From: CAZFPA01 sp964520975
GTDB taxonomy: Bacteria; Bacillota; Negativicutes; Selenomonadales; Selenomonadaceae
Reading direction: 5' to 3'
NCBI GenBank assembly: GCA_964520975.1
Contig: CAZFPA010000031.1
Coordinates: 1-23,418, forward strand
Length of the DNA stretch: 23,418 bases
Part shown: in pieces, positions 8,261 to 15,488 of the stretch
Position numbering within the stretch: the stretch's first letter is position 1
Layout of the letters: the number at the start of each line of letters is the position of its first letter
Position numbers and translations under genes: made by a program
Notes under the pieces: model-generated
Seen by the model: only the letters and a program-made list of their open reading frames with translations
What the model was told of the DNA's origin: nothing
Databases searched by the model: none

Positions 8261-9091
8261 TCAAGGTTTCTCAAACTCCTGCAGCTTCGGATATTTTTCC
8301 CGCAGCCAGCGGCTCTGGAACTTCCGGCGGGCCGTCCAGCCCACATCCTGCAGATAGTTGCCATTCATAGCCGCCCCGACAAGCGCTCCGAGCCCCGGGA
8401 CCATCTCCAGCACCTTGCGCTTGGTCAGGTTGATACCGACCTGCCGGGCGAGGCGTTGAATGAGCAGCAGCACGGTCTCCTTGCCCAGGGATTCCTGATA
8501 GCCGGTCCCCACCCCGCTGACAGCCACGGCCTGCAGCCGCTGCTCCAGCTCCGCCATCGCCATGAGCGCGCCGGCTTTTTCCTGCAGGGAATTCGCACTG
8601 GCCGCCGCCAGGATCTGCAGTGCAAAGGCATCCTCCTCCGGTGTCTTCGCCGCATAGCCATAGCAATAGCCTATTTTGTGGATTGTCCGCAGCACGAGCA
8701 CCATGAGTGCCGGCACATCCGCGACCAGTCCCGGAAGTCCCGCCACACCTGTTGCACCGCCCTCAGCCGCAGCGAGTCCGATGGCCCTGTTATGCACGCC
8801 ATCCGCAAGCGAATCGCAGAGCCGCAGCTCCCGTCCCCGCAGCAGCTCGATGCGTTCCACTTCGCCATCCCGCAGGATATCCTGCACATCGGCCAGGTTC
8901 TTGCCGACGAAATTAGCACTTTTCAACGCGGCCTCTACCGCACCGGCCGGAATCATCTGTACCGCATTGCCTACCGGCTTCGCCAAAAAGGCTGCTGCCC
9001 GCCCGACAATCCCCGGTGCGGCGGCCTCCCACTCCTGGATCTTCCTCCATTGTGTCCGCTCATAAACAGTCAACTGCGTTTCCTCTATCAT
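8261..9091 (-). CDS. EcsC family protein
   Basis: A 276-residue protein matching the EcsC family. After an N-terminal helical segment (TVYERTQWRKIQEWE) it carries the family's Gly/Ala-rich hydrophobic middle part (GGATGVAGLPGLVADVPALM, about residues 110-130), the RTIHKIGYCYGY segment, and the PGLGALVGAAMNGNYLQDVG motif near the C-terminus. The hydrophobic parts suggest membrane association. The molecular function of the family is not established; despite the name it is not a component of the EcsAB transporter. ATG 9091 follows AGAGGGGGCGCATCC, a good ribosome binding site. It is the last gene of a minus-strand cluster behind the 62-residue protein, with a 127-base gap. Confidence 0.88.
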   Translation of the reverse strand: MIEETQLTVYERTQWRKIQEWEAAAPGIVGRAAAFLAKPVGNAVQMIPAGAVEAALKSANFVGKNLADVQDILRDGEVERIELLRGRELRLCDSLADGVHNRAIGLAAAEGGATGVAGLPGLVADVPALMVLVLRTIHKIGYCYGYAAKTPEEDAFALQILAAASANSLQEKAGALMAMAELEQRLQAVAVSGVGTGYQESLGKETVLLLIQRLARQVGINLTKRKVLEMVPGLGALVGAAMNGNYLQDVGWTARRKFQSRWLREKYPKLQEFEKP

Positions 9092-9218
9092 GGATGCGCC
9101 CCCTCTAAAAGCTTATTTCTCATACAGTTCGCCATCCACCCGCTGGATTCCTATGCCATACAGACAGAAATAAGCAGAAAAACGCTCGCCGACAAATATT
9201 TCCGGACAGAACCGCCCC

Positions 9219-9407
9219 TCAGATCTCACCGTCCTGCACACTGTCCGCAATACGCTGGATTTCCCGGCCGAGCTTTTTCTCATCGAGCAGGATTCCATGC
9301 GCCCGGAACCGGTCTCCAGCCTGTATCGCCTCTTCCCGCTGCCGTTCAAGCCGCTCCAGCGCAGTGAGCTTCTCATCCAGCAGGGCCACCGCTGTATACA
9401 CGTTCAT
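9219..9407 (-). CDS. Small charged helical protein, function unknown
   Basis: A 62-residue protein almost entirely of charged and aliphatic residues in a heptad-like pattern (LLDEKLTALERLERQREEA), so probably a coiled coil. It has no membrane segment and matches no family I can name. ATG 9407 follows AAGGTGA at 6 bases spacing. Its start overlaps the stop of an upstream 20-codon ORF (ATGA). Beyond its stop another frame stays open to a stop at 9113 with gene-like codons, so the original protein may have been longer and frameshifted. It probably shares a transcript with EcsC. Confidence 0.55.
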   Translation of the reverse strand: MNVYTAVALLDEKLTALERLERQREEAIQAGDRFRAHGILLDEKKLGREIQRIADSVQDGEI

Positions 9408-9466
9408 CGGCCGTCACCTTCCCCCGCCTGGTTTTCCCTGCCCTCATTCTCCCCATTCTGACGCAT
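9404..9466 (-). CDS. Possible 20-residue leader or coupling ORF
   Basis: ATG 9466 is preceded by AGGGAGGT at about 6 bases and encodes MRQNGENEGRENQAGEGDGR, ending in a TGA that overlaps the ATG of the 62-residue gene. The composition (Gly, Glu, Asn, Gln, Arg) is not that of a known regulatory peptide. The strong binding site and the ATGA overlap argue for translation, possibly to couple expression of the next gene. A GCCGC-GCGGC hairpin (9490-9504) lies just upstream of its ribosome binding site. Confidence 0.35.
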   Translation of the reverse strand: MRQNGENEGRENQAGEGDGR

Positions 9467-9533
9467 CGTCATACCTCCCTGTAGGTTTCGCCGCAGAGCG
9501 CGGCTTTTCTTTCTACAGGATAACATACGGTTA

Positions 9534-9548
9534 CGACAGATTTTGTCG
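9534..9548. promoter_or_regulatory. Dyad downstream of the WYL gene
   Basis: CGACA (9534-9538) and TGTCG (9544-9548) are inverted around 5 bases. The site lies between the WYL gene's stop codon and the short ORF that begins the EcsC cluster, where a promoter for that cluster would be expected. The words CTGTCG and GCGACA also occur upstream of the WYL gene, so both may be bound by the WYL protein. Confidence 0.35.
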
Positions 9549-9557
9549 CAGCAAAAA

Positions 9558-10520
9558 TTACGTATAAAGCTCTGCCGCTTCCTGAAGGTTCCGGCGTATC
9601 TTTTCCCGCAGTTCCTGCGGCTCCAGAACCTCTACGCTCCGGCCATACTGCAGAATCCAGCGGCAGAAGCCTTCCCCGAATACCTTCGCCTGCAGAATCG
9701 TATGCCCTTCCTCCCGCGCAACAATGCGATGGTTGGGCAGGCGATCCCGCACAGCCTCCAGTGCCCGGTTCTCACAGCGCAGCCGGACCCGCAGCAGGCG
9801 CCCCGCATACATGAACTGGATGCACTGCTTCATCTTGCCCATATTGTAATCCGAAAACAACCGGGGATTATAGTGTTCATCGGTCTTCTCAACCGTGAGG
9901 ATGCGATCGAGCCGAAAAAACGCCGGATATTCATAGGCCTTTTCCTCAAAAAAGCCCACCAGATAGAGATAATACTCCGAAGACACAATGGAAATCGGCA
10001 GCACCTTGCGGCATACCACCTCTCCGCTAAGCTTCCGATAGCGCAGTGCGATCTTCAGCTGGCACTGCATGGCCCGGGTGAGATCCCAGTGCAGAGCCAG
10101 CAGCCTTTTCCCGTGCAGCGGCTCCACGTACTGCTCCAGCTCGCTCTGGATGGCCGCCTTGATCTCGTTGCGCACAGCAAAGCCAAACAGTGAGCTCATG
10201 GCCGCGATGACCTGCCGCATTTCCTCCCGGCAAAGCGAACGGCTGCTCAACAGCACCTTGCTGATAAAAAGCACCTCCGTCTCGGAAAATTTCCGTCGCC
10301 CGTTATTGGAAAAATACAGCCGGCCGGCTTCATCGAGCAGCAGCGTATAGGAATCCCCCATCTCCGTCAGGACCGTCCGTATTTCCCGCATATCCCGTTC
10401 CGCGGAACGCACACTGATTCCCGCCTCTGCCGCATAGTCCGCCTTGCTCACCCGCTCACCGAGCGACAGCCGGTACAACAGCATCAGTACGCGATTGGCT
10501 TTCTTGATTTTTTCTGCCAT
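9558..10520 (-). CDS. WYL-domain transcriptional regulator
   Basis: A 320-residue DNA-binding protein. The N-terminus (about 5-60) is a DeoR-like winged helix-turn-helix (ERVSKADYAAEAGISVRSAE). The WYL domain spans about 150-215, with the conserved ALRYRK strand, VLPISIV, and YYLYLVGF at 183-190, where Tyr replaces the name-giving Trp; a WCX-like C-terminal domain (220-310) follows. ATG 10520 is chosen because AGAGGGG lies 8 bases upstream; the frame is open 46 codons further but through the promoter region. WYL proteins sense nucleic acid or nucleotide ligands and regulate stress, defence or metabolic genes; here the likely target is the EcsC cluster just downstream and possibly itself. Confidence 0.88.
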   Translation of the reverse strand: MAEKIKKANRVLMLLYRLSLGERVSKADYAAEAGISVRSAERDMREIRTVLTEMGDSYTLLLDEAGRLYFSNNGRRKFSETEVLFISKVLLSSRSLCREEMRQVIAAMSSLFGFAVRNEIKAAIQSELEQYVEPLHGKRLLALHWDLTRAMQCQLKIALRYRKLSGEVVCRKVLPISIVSSEYYLYLVGFFEEKAYEYPAFFRLDRILTVEKTDEHYNPRLFSDYNMGKMKQCIQFMYAGRLLRVRLRCENRALEAVRDRLPNHRIVAREEGHTILQAKVFGEGFCRWILQYGRSVEVLEPQELREKIRRNLQEAAELYT

Positions 10521-10569
10521 CCACCCATCCCCTCTCGTACAGCTTGATTCCCTGCCTCTATAGTATTTG

Positions 10570-10606
10570 CTGTCGCGGCCGCTATTTCCTTTATTGTCCG
10601 CGACAG
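10570..10606. promoter_or_regulatory. Inverted repeat in the WYL gene leader
   Basis: CTGTCGCGG (10570-10578) and CCGCGACAG (10598-10606) are perfect inverted copies separated by 19 bases, 50 to 86 bases upstream of the WYL start codon. Position and symmetry fit an autoregulatory operator; a leader hairpin is the alternative. Confidence 0.45.
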
Positions 10607-10607
10607 T

Positions 10608-10657
10608 AAAATGGACAGACCACTGCAGCCGTTTTCCCGACTGCATTAGTCTGTCCA
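10608..10657 (-). terminator. Terminator of the RpiR-type gene
   Basis: On the minus strand TGGACAGAC and GTCTGTCCA (10657-10649 and 10620-10612) enclose a second stem, TGCAGTCG with CGGCTGCA, and a GGAAAA loop. The inner stem has a U-G wobble on this strand but a C-A mismatch on the other, which points to a minus-strand RNA. A U4 tract follows. It begins 37 bases after the RpiR-type stop codon. Confidence 0.7.
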
Positions 10658-10694
10658 CTTTTTTCTATACCGCGAGGCTGCTGTGCCGGCGGAT

Positions 10695-11564
10695 TTATTT
10701 TATGAAATAGATGCGCTGCTGGCGTTCATCTGCCGCAATCCGTTCCAGTCGCTGCTGTCCCTGCGGCAGCCGCTTTTCCACATCGCGCACGAGCAGATTC
10801 AGGAACGCCATCGGTGTGCCGTAGAGTTCCTCCTGCCCTCCCGCCGCAAGCGGAACAAAGATCGGTGCCGCGGCGAATTTAGCCAGCGGTGAGAACTGGC
10901 TGTCCGTGATGACGGCCAGGGAAAAGCCCATTTTTTTCAACTGCTGACACTTCTTGACGAGGATATTCGCATAGCGGGGGAATCCCAGCACCAGGATCTG
11001 GACATCGCGCGGAGATTCCTGCTCCAGCCACTGCCAGGCCGCAGTGCCAGGCGAAGCAGTCTCCACATCGACACCCAGCCGCCGCAGCTGATAGGCAGCA
11101 TAGGGCAGCAGCGTCGCCGACAGCCTTGCCGACAGCAGGACAATCTTGCGCGGTTCCGTCAGCAGCGATGTCAACTGCTCATAGGCCTCACCCTGCAGAC
11201 TTTCCATGAGCGCCTCCATATTGGATGCCTGCTGCTCCAGCACCTGCTTCCAGGGATGGTTTTCAGCCGTGGCATCGGTCCGCCGGTTACAGCGCACCGC
11301 CGTGAACTGGTGCCCGACCACACTCTGCAGGCAGCGCAGGAAATCATTGTAGCCATGATAGCCCAGCGCGATGAAAAAGCGGGATACGCTTCCCTGGCTC
11401 ACGCCCATCTCATCCGCCAGCTCGTTGGCGGTCATGAAGATCACCCGCAGGTAGTTCTTCTCCAGGTAAATCGCTATGCGCTGGTACGTGGGGGATTCCC
11501 CGGAAGCCTGTCCTAACAGGTCCATAAGCTCCTCAATGCTGGTAAATTTTCTTCGTTCTGTCAT
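10695..11564 (-). CDS. RpiR/MurR family transcriptional regulator (HTH plus SIS domain)
   Basis: A 289-residue regulator. Residues 1-85 are the RpiR-type helix-turn-helix domain, with the recognition part at 45-66 (TANELADEMGVSQGSVSRFF). Residues 139-262 form a SIS sugar-phosphate binding domain with the LSARLSATLLPYAAYQLRRLG start and the VITDS.FSPLAKFA end. Family members respond to phosphorylated sugars such as N-acetylmuramate 6-phosphate, but no sugar catabolic or transport gene is adjacent here, so the ligand cannot be named. ATG 11564 follows ATAAGGAGCGATGTAA. A clear dyad lies 47 bases upstream. It is downstream of the TetR gene and ends in a strong hairpin. Confidence 0.92.
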   Translation of the reverse strand: MTERRKFTSIEELMDLLGQASGESPTYQRIAIYLEKNYLRVIFMTANELADEMGVSQGSVSRFFIALGYHGYNDFLRCLQSVVGHQFTAVRCNRRTDATAENHPWKQVLEQQASNMEALMESLQGEAYEQLTSLLTEPRKIVLLSARLSATLLPYAAYQLRRLGVDVETASPGTAAWQWLEQESPRDVQILVLGFPRYANILVKKCQQLKKMGFSLAVITDSQFSPLAKFAAAPIFVPLAAGGQEELYGTPMAFLNLLVRDVEKRLPQGQQRLERIAADERQQRIYFIK

Positions 11565-11595
11565 TTACATCGCTCCTTATCTTCAACAAAAGTTT

Positions 11596-11626
11596 TGTTT
11601 TGTATCGTTCGAAGCGACACAAAACT
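11596..11626. promoter_or_regulatory. Operator-like dyad upstream of the RpiR-type gene
   Basis: TGTTTTGTATCG (11596-11607) and CGACACAAAACT (11615-11626) are inverted around 7 bases, 10 of 12 positions symmetric. A second palindrome, AACAAAAGTTTTGTT (11585-11599), overlaps its left edge. The site sits between the TetR stop codon and the RpiR-type start, centred 47 bases before the latter, and shares half-site and centre length with the dyad at 551-581. Either neighbouring regulator could bind it. Confidence 0.65.
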
Positions 11627-11637
11627 GTAAAAAAAAA

Positions 11638-12282
11638 TTAGATTTCCCTGACCAATAGTACCGACTCCAGATACCGGATATAGGTATCGATGATTGTCAC
11701 TTCCCGACGGCGTTCCTCCAGACAAGTCTCCAGATGCAACGAGGTAAAATGGTAAAATATTCCTGTATACGTCGCAATGATGAGCTCCCGCAGTTCCTCG
11801 ACCGCCATGAGCGGCCGGATACTTCCCTCGGCAGTCCCACGATCCAGGATACTCTGCAGAAAAGGCCGCATGGTCTCCTGCTGCTTGAGCTTAGGCACAA
11901 GTGCCTTATAGTGCAGCTTATGCCGCTTGTAGTAGACATCCATCTCGTTCAGGAGCAGGAAAAAGCCCGGCCGTTCCAGATAGATTTCCTTCTGGCATTC
12001 CAAATAGAGCAGCACCTCATCGAGGGCTGTCATACCCGGCTGCTTCTTCCTGGCAATGTATGCATGCACATAGTCATCATATAGACGCAGCATATAGATC
12101 GTTGTTTCCAGTGTCAGCTCATCTCTATCCTTGAAATAACGCTGTATCGAGCGCGGTGTCAGGCATGCCTCCTGGGCAATGCGCTTCTGCGTCGTCCCAT
12201 CGATGCCATAACGTTTAAAGCAGCGATAGGTCGCCAGGATCACATGTTGTTTATTCCGATCACAATCTTCCGCGGTTGGCAT
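11638..12282 (-). CDS. TetR/AcrR family transcriptional regulator
   Basis: A 214-residue regulator. The N-terminal 55 residues have the TetR helix-turn-helix signature: ATYRCFKRYGIDGTT, then RIAQEACLTPRSIQRYFKDR with the conserved YF at 49-50. The remaining all-helical part is the ligand and dimer domain, which gives no clue to the inducer. ATG 12282 is chosen because AAAGGAGG sits just upstream; an ATG 18 bases earlier overlaps that binding site. It is followed after 73 bases by the RpiR-type gene, with a run of nine T directly after the stop codon. It is divergent from the LytTR operon, so it may also act there. Confidence 0.9.
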   Translation of the reverse strand: MPTAEDCDRNKQHVILATYRCFKRYGIDGTTQKRIAQEACLTPRSIQRYFKDRDELTLETTIYMLRLYDDYVHAYIARKKQPGMTALDEVLLYLECQKEIYLERPGFFLLLNEMDVYYKRHKLHYKALVPKLKQQETMRPFLQSILDRGTAEGSIRPLMAVEELRELIIATYTGIFYHFTSLHLETCLEERRREVTIIDTYIRYLESVLLVREI

Positions 12283-12432
12283 ATCGCTCCTCCTTTCCAA
12301 CGTCCCTGTATAGATCCCTATTTTTATTTCGACATTCCGAACCCGTTTTCCTGCCGAAAACCGCCAATTCCCTTTTTTCGAATAATGCCATCAGTTTTTT
12401 ATCAGGAAAGGCTTTTTTCCTATGAAATATAG

Positions 12433-12438
12433 TATAAT
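12433..12438 (+). promoter_or_regulatory. -10 element of the LytTR/split-kinase operon
   Basis: A perfect TATAAT lies 30 bases upstream of the response regulator start. No good -35 is found at 16 to 18 bases spacing (the region reads GGCTTT), so the promoter may need an activator, possibly the LytTR protein itself. Confidence 0.5.
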
Positions 12439-12468
12439 AAAAGGAAATCATTTACGAGGAGGGTCTAT

Positions 12469-13206
12469 ATGCGCATTGCAGTATGTGATGACGAAACTGC
12501 GCAAATACAGCTCATTTGCCACTGGATTGAAGCCATCTGTGCTCCTCAGGCAAAAAAAATCGAGCTGCTTCCCTTTACGGATTACAAGAAATTCCTTGCT
12601 TATGCAGCCCGGACCTTTATCGATATAGCATTTTTGGATATCTACATGGATAAGAGCAACGGCATTGATGCCGCCCGTGTTCTGCGCCGCTTCAACCAGA
12701 CCTGCGCCATCATTTTCGTGACCTCCAGCCCCGATCACGCGCTCGAAGCCTTCGAAGTCCAGGCCAGCCATTATCTCATCAAGCCGGTCACCGAGGCAAA
12801 TATGCGCGAGGCACTGCAGCGCACACCGCTGCTCGCCGCAAAAGAAAAGAGCCTGTCCATCATCGCCCACTATCTGCCCATGGAGATTCCGCTGCATGAG
12901 ATTCTCTACATCACGGTCGAGGGCCACGACACGCGCATTTATCTGCAGAACGGAACCTCACAGCTTACCCATACCCCGTTGACCCGCATCCGTGAGATGC
13001 TGGACAGTGATCCACGGTTCCTGACCTGCCAGCGCAATACGCTCATCAATGCCGATGCCATCCACCATTTCACCAACGACAGCATCCTGCTCAATGACGG
13101 CAGCACCTTTGCCATTCCCAAAAAGCGCTATACCGAGCTTTTCAATTGCTATCATCAATATCTGTTCAGAAAGGTCCGCCAGGGAAGCGCCGGCTGGCGC
13201 CTGTAG
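12469..13206 (+). CDS. LytTR-family response regulator
   Basis: A 245-residue response regulator of the AgrA/LytR type. The receiver (1-120) has acidic residues D7 and D8, phospho-acceptor D57 (FLDIYM), T85 and K105 (LIKPV), all intact. The LytTR DNA-binding domain follows from about 130 to 235 (ILYITVEGHDTRIYL, then FLTCQRNTLINADAI and the KKRY near the end). ATG 12469 follows GAGGAGGG. It is the first gene of a three-gene operon with the two membrane sensors downstream (15-base and 20-base gaps) and is presumably their phosphorylation target. LytTR proteins bind direct repeats; no clear pair is visible in the short upstream region. Confidence 0.94.
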   Translation: MRIAVCDDETAQIQLICHWIEAICAPQAKKIELLPFTDYKKFLAYAARTFIDIAFLDIYMDKSNGIDAARVLRRFNQTCAIIFVTSSPDHALEAFEVQASHYLIKPVTEANMREALQRTPLLAAKEKSLSIIAHYLPMEIPLHEILYITVEGHDTRIYLQNGTSQLTHTPLTRIREMLDSDPRFLTCQRNTLINADAIHHFTNDSILLNDGSTFAIPKKRYTELFNCYHQYLFRKVRQGSAGWRL

Positions 13207-13221
13207 GAAGGAAGGATCCGG

Positions 13222-14082
13222 ATGTCCCTTGAACAAATCGGCATCATCTGCTATACGCTGATCCATATCACCCCGCTGGATATACTCATTTTCTATACGT
13301 TCCGCCGGCAGCTTCGCTGGACGATGCCCCGCACACTCGCGGGCTACCTGGCGCTGCTGCTGCTCGAATGTGCCTGTCAGCTCACCACGGGCCCGGGCTA
13401 TGACCAGCGACTGTCCGTATTTTTCCAGTTCATCTACGCCGGCTATGATATATGGGCGGTGCGCTGTTATCTGCCCAAATTTCTCTCGATTGCCCTGCTC
13501 ACAGTCCCCATCGAGCTTTTATCCTACAGCATCGGCAGCTATACCGGCCAGCATCTCATCACGCCGCTGCCGCCCGATATCGAGGCCAGCTTCATCATGC
13601 TGCTGCTTTTCGCAGCCTTCCTTCCACCGGCCATCCACTACATCGATACGCGGCTGCAGGCTGTGCTGCGCGTCCAGGAACCACTCGCCTGGCGCCTGCT
13701 GCTTTCCTATGAGCTCACGGTGATTACCCTTACGGTACTCATCGACCCGTTGAACCAGGCACTGACCCTGCGCGTCTTCGCCTCCCGCCTGCTGCTCTTC
13801 GGCAACAACCTCATGTGCATCTACCTCATGGAGTACCTCACGCGCAGCATCCTGGCCCGCGAATACAGCAGCACGAGTCTGGACTCATTGAACCAGCTGC
13901 GCCAGCTTGAACAGCGCAAATACGATATGATCCTGACCGCCTGGCAGAACAGCCGGCGGCTGCGCCATGATCTCAAGCATCATTTTGTCAGCCTGCACGC
14001 GCTGCTGGCCCAAAGGGACTACACCGGCCTCGCTGCCTATCTGGAAAAGACCGCCCGTGAGCTTCACACAACCAAAGACTGA
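13222..14082 (+). CDS. AgrC-like membrane sensor with phospho-acceptor helix but no ATPase domain
   Basis: A 286-residue protein with six or seven predicted membrane segments in residues 8-206, a coiled linker, and an AgrC-type H-box, RRLRHDLKHH, with H249 as the expected phospho-acceptor. The second helix of the phospho-acceptor hairpin (LLAQRDYTGLAAYLEK) is complete, and the protein ends 11 residues later, exactly where the GHKL ATPase domain of this family would begin. The stop is followed after 8 bases by AAGGAG and the next gene's ATG, with no ATPase remnant between, so it does not look like a recent frameshift. It cannot phosphorylate itself; the downstream paralogue has the missing domain. 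It is related to that protein over its whole length (for example the E..CQL and NP/DPLN regions). Confidence 0.85.
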   Translation: MSLEQIGIICYTLIHITPLDILIFYTFRRQLRWTMPRTLAGYLALLLLECACQLTTGPGYDQRLSVFFQFIYAGYDIWAVRCYLPKFLSIALLTVPIELLSYSIGSYTGQHLITPLPPDIEASFIMLLLFAAFLPPAIHYIDTRLQAVLRVQEPLAWRLLLSYELTVITLTVLIDPLNQALTLRVFASRLLLFGNNLMCIYLMEYLTRSILAREYSSTSLDSLNQLRQLEQRKYDMILTAWQNSRRLRHDLKHHFVSLHALLAQRDYTGLAAYLEKTARELHTTKD

Positions 14083-14102
14083 ATTCACGCAAGGAGAATC
14101 CC

Positions 14103-15488
14103 ATGCATACATTCTTTGTCGCCGATCCAGCCAGGCTGCTGACCGAATACCCACTGCTCTGTCTGCTGGCTACGCTGCTCTATTCATTTGCCCATATCCT
14201 GCCCTTCAGCCTTCTGCGCTGCTATATCTTCCGCAACTGGCTGCGCTGCAGTGCCCGCCGCATTGCGCTGGGAGCTTTTGGCATCTACCTTCTCGAGGTT
14301 TCCTGCCAGCTCTGGCTCGGTCATATCTATTCGACCCGCATCGGCCTTCTGTTCCATCTGATCTACCTTTACTATTTTTACCGCGTGACCGCCATCCCAT
14401 TTTTCAAGCAGTTCTCACTGATCCTGCCGCTGGGACCGCTCCTGCTGCTGCTGCAGAGCTGCGCGTTCACCATGGAGCTGCAGCTGCAGCTTTTCCCGGT
14501 GCCCTACCTCACCGCGGGGCTGCTCGATATCCTGTTTGCCGCCGCCCTGCTCCGTCCCATTAAATGGATGCGTGAGCACTTCATTGAGCCGCTGCTGCAG
14601 GGCGATTCCCTGGAAAAAAGCTGGCGCATCGTTTTCGTGCTTTCCACTACGCTGCTGCTCCTGTCCCTCATGGTGAATCCCTTCAATGAAGACCGCTCCC
14701 TCACCGCATTGCTGCTGCGCGGAGTATCCCTCGCCGGCGCCGTCCTCTGCTTCGCCATTCTTTCCTTTTCCCTGCAGCAGGTAATGCGGCAGCGGCAGCT
14801 CAATGCCCGGCTGGCGATTACCCGGGAACTGCACGAAATCGAATCACAGCACTATGCCGGCATGACCGTAGCAGCCAGCCATAGCGAGGAAATCCGCCGG
14901 GAACTCGAACAGTGCGCCGCGCATATCCATACATTGCTCGCGCAGAAGGACTACTCCGGCATCCATGCGTATGTGGAAAGTTTCCTCTCCAGTGAATACC
15001 TGCTCAATACCCAGCACGTCTGCAACAACGAGCTGGTCAATGCAATCGTGAACTATTGGCTTGGCAGCCTTGAAACACTGGCCGTTCGCCTCGATATCGA
15101 TATCCACCTCAGCGCCGCCCCCCTGATTGACCCGGTCCACCTCACGGCAATCCTCGGCAATCTGCTCAAAAATGCCACGGAGGCACTGCAGCGGATTCCG
15201 ACCGGGCACCACCGGGAGCTCAGCCTGCACATGGCCGTCATCGGCAGCCTGCTGGTCATCACGATGGACAATACCTTCACCGGCACCCTGCACCAGGATG
15301 ATGACCTGCAGTATCTGTCCGCCAAGCGCGGCTTCCATTCCCATGGCATCGGTCTCGACAGCATCCGCCACAGTGTGGAGGCCTGTCATGGCACCCTGCA
15401 GATTCAGGCCATCGATCATTTTTTCCGAGTCTCCATCCTGCTGCCGCTCGAAACAGGGGCCGTTACGGCAACACCTCTACGTTCTTGA
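14103..15488 (+). CDS. AgrC-like membrane sensor with GHKL ATPase domain but no phospho-acceptor histidine
   Basis: A 461-residue protein with about seven membrane segments (17-225), a helical linker, and a C-terminal GHKL ATPase domain: VNAIVNYW (312-319), N-box NLLKNATEAL (353-362, N357), TMDNTF (387-392), and the HGIGLDSIRHSVEACHG glycine box (414-430). Aligning LLAQKDY (278-284) with LLAQRDY of the upstream paralogue puts R266 (EEIRRELEQ) where that protein has H249. The phospho-acceptor is therefore lost while the hairpin shape and ATPase are kept. ATG 14103 follows AAGGAG. The likely role is to supply kinase activity in trans to the upstream sensor. Its last 26 bases overlap the 3' end of the convergent BMP gene. 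Confidence 0.85.
   Translation: MHTFFVADPARLLTEYPLLCLLATLLYSFAHILPFSLLRCYIFRNWLRCSARRIALGAFGIYLLEVSCQLWLGHIYSTRIGLLFHLIYLYYFYRVTAIPFFKQFSLILPLGPLLLLLQSCAFTMELQLQLFPVPYLTAGLLDILFAAALLRPIKWMREHFIEPLLQGDSLEKSWRIVFVLSTTLLLLSLMVNPFNEDRSLTALLLRGVSLAGAVLCFAILSFSLQQVMRQRQLNARLAITRELHEIESQHYAGMTVAASHSEEIRRELEQCAAHIHTLLAQKDYSGIHAYVESFLSSEYLLNTQHVCNNELVNAIVNYWLGSLETLAVRLDIDIHLSAAPLIDPVHLTAILGNLLKNATEALQRIPTGHHRELSLHMAVIGSLLVITMDNTFTGTLHQDDDLQYLSAKRGFHSHGIGLDSIRHSVEACHGTLQIQAIDHFFRVSILLPLETGAVTATPLRS

Noticed and set aside
8456..9367. 303-codon plus-strand open frame antisense to EcsC
   Set aside because: The minus strand carries recognisable EcsC motifs and a ribosome binding site; this frame has neither.
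12244..12432. Short plus-strand ORF before the LytTR operon, considered as a pheromone precursor
   Set aside because: It overlaps the TetR gene start, has no ribosome binding site, and lacks AgrD-like features such as a conserved Cys with an acidic tail.
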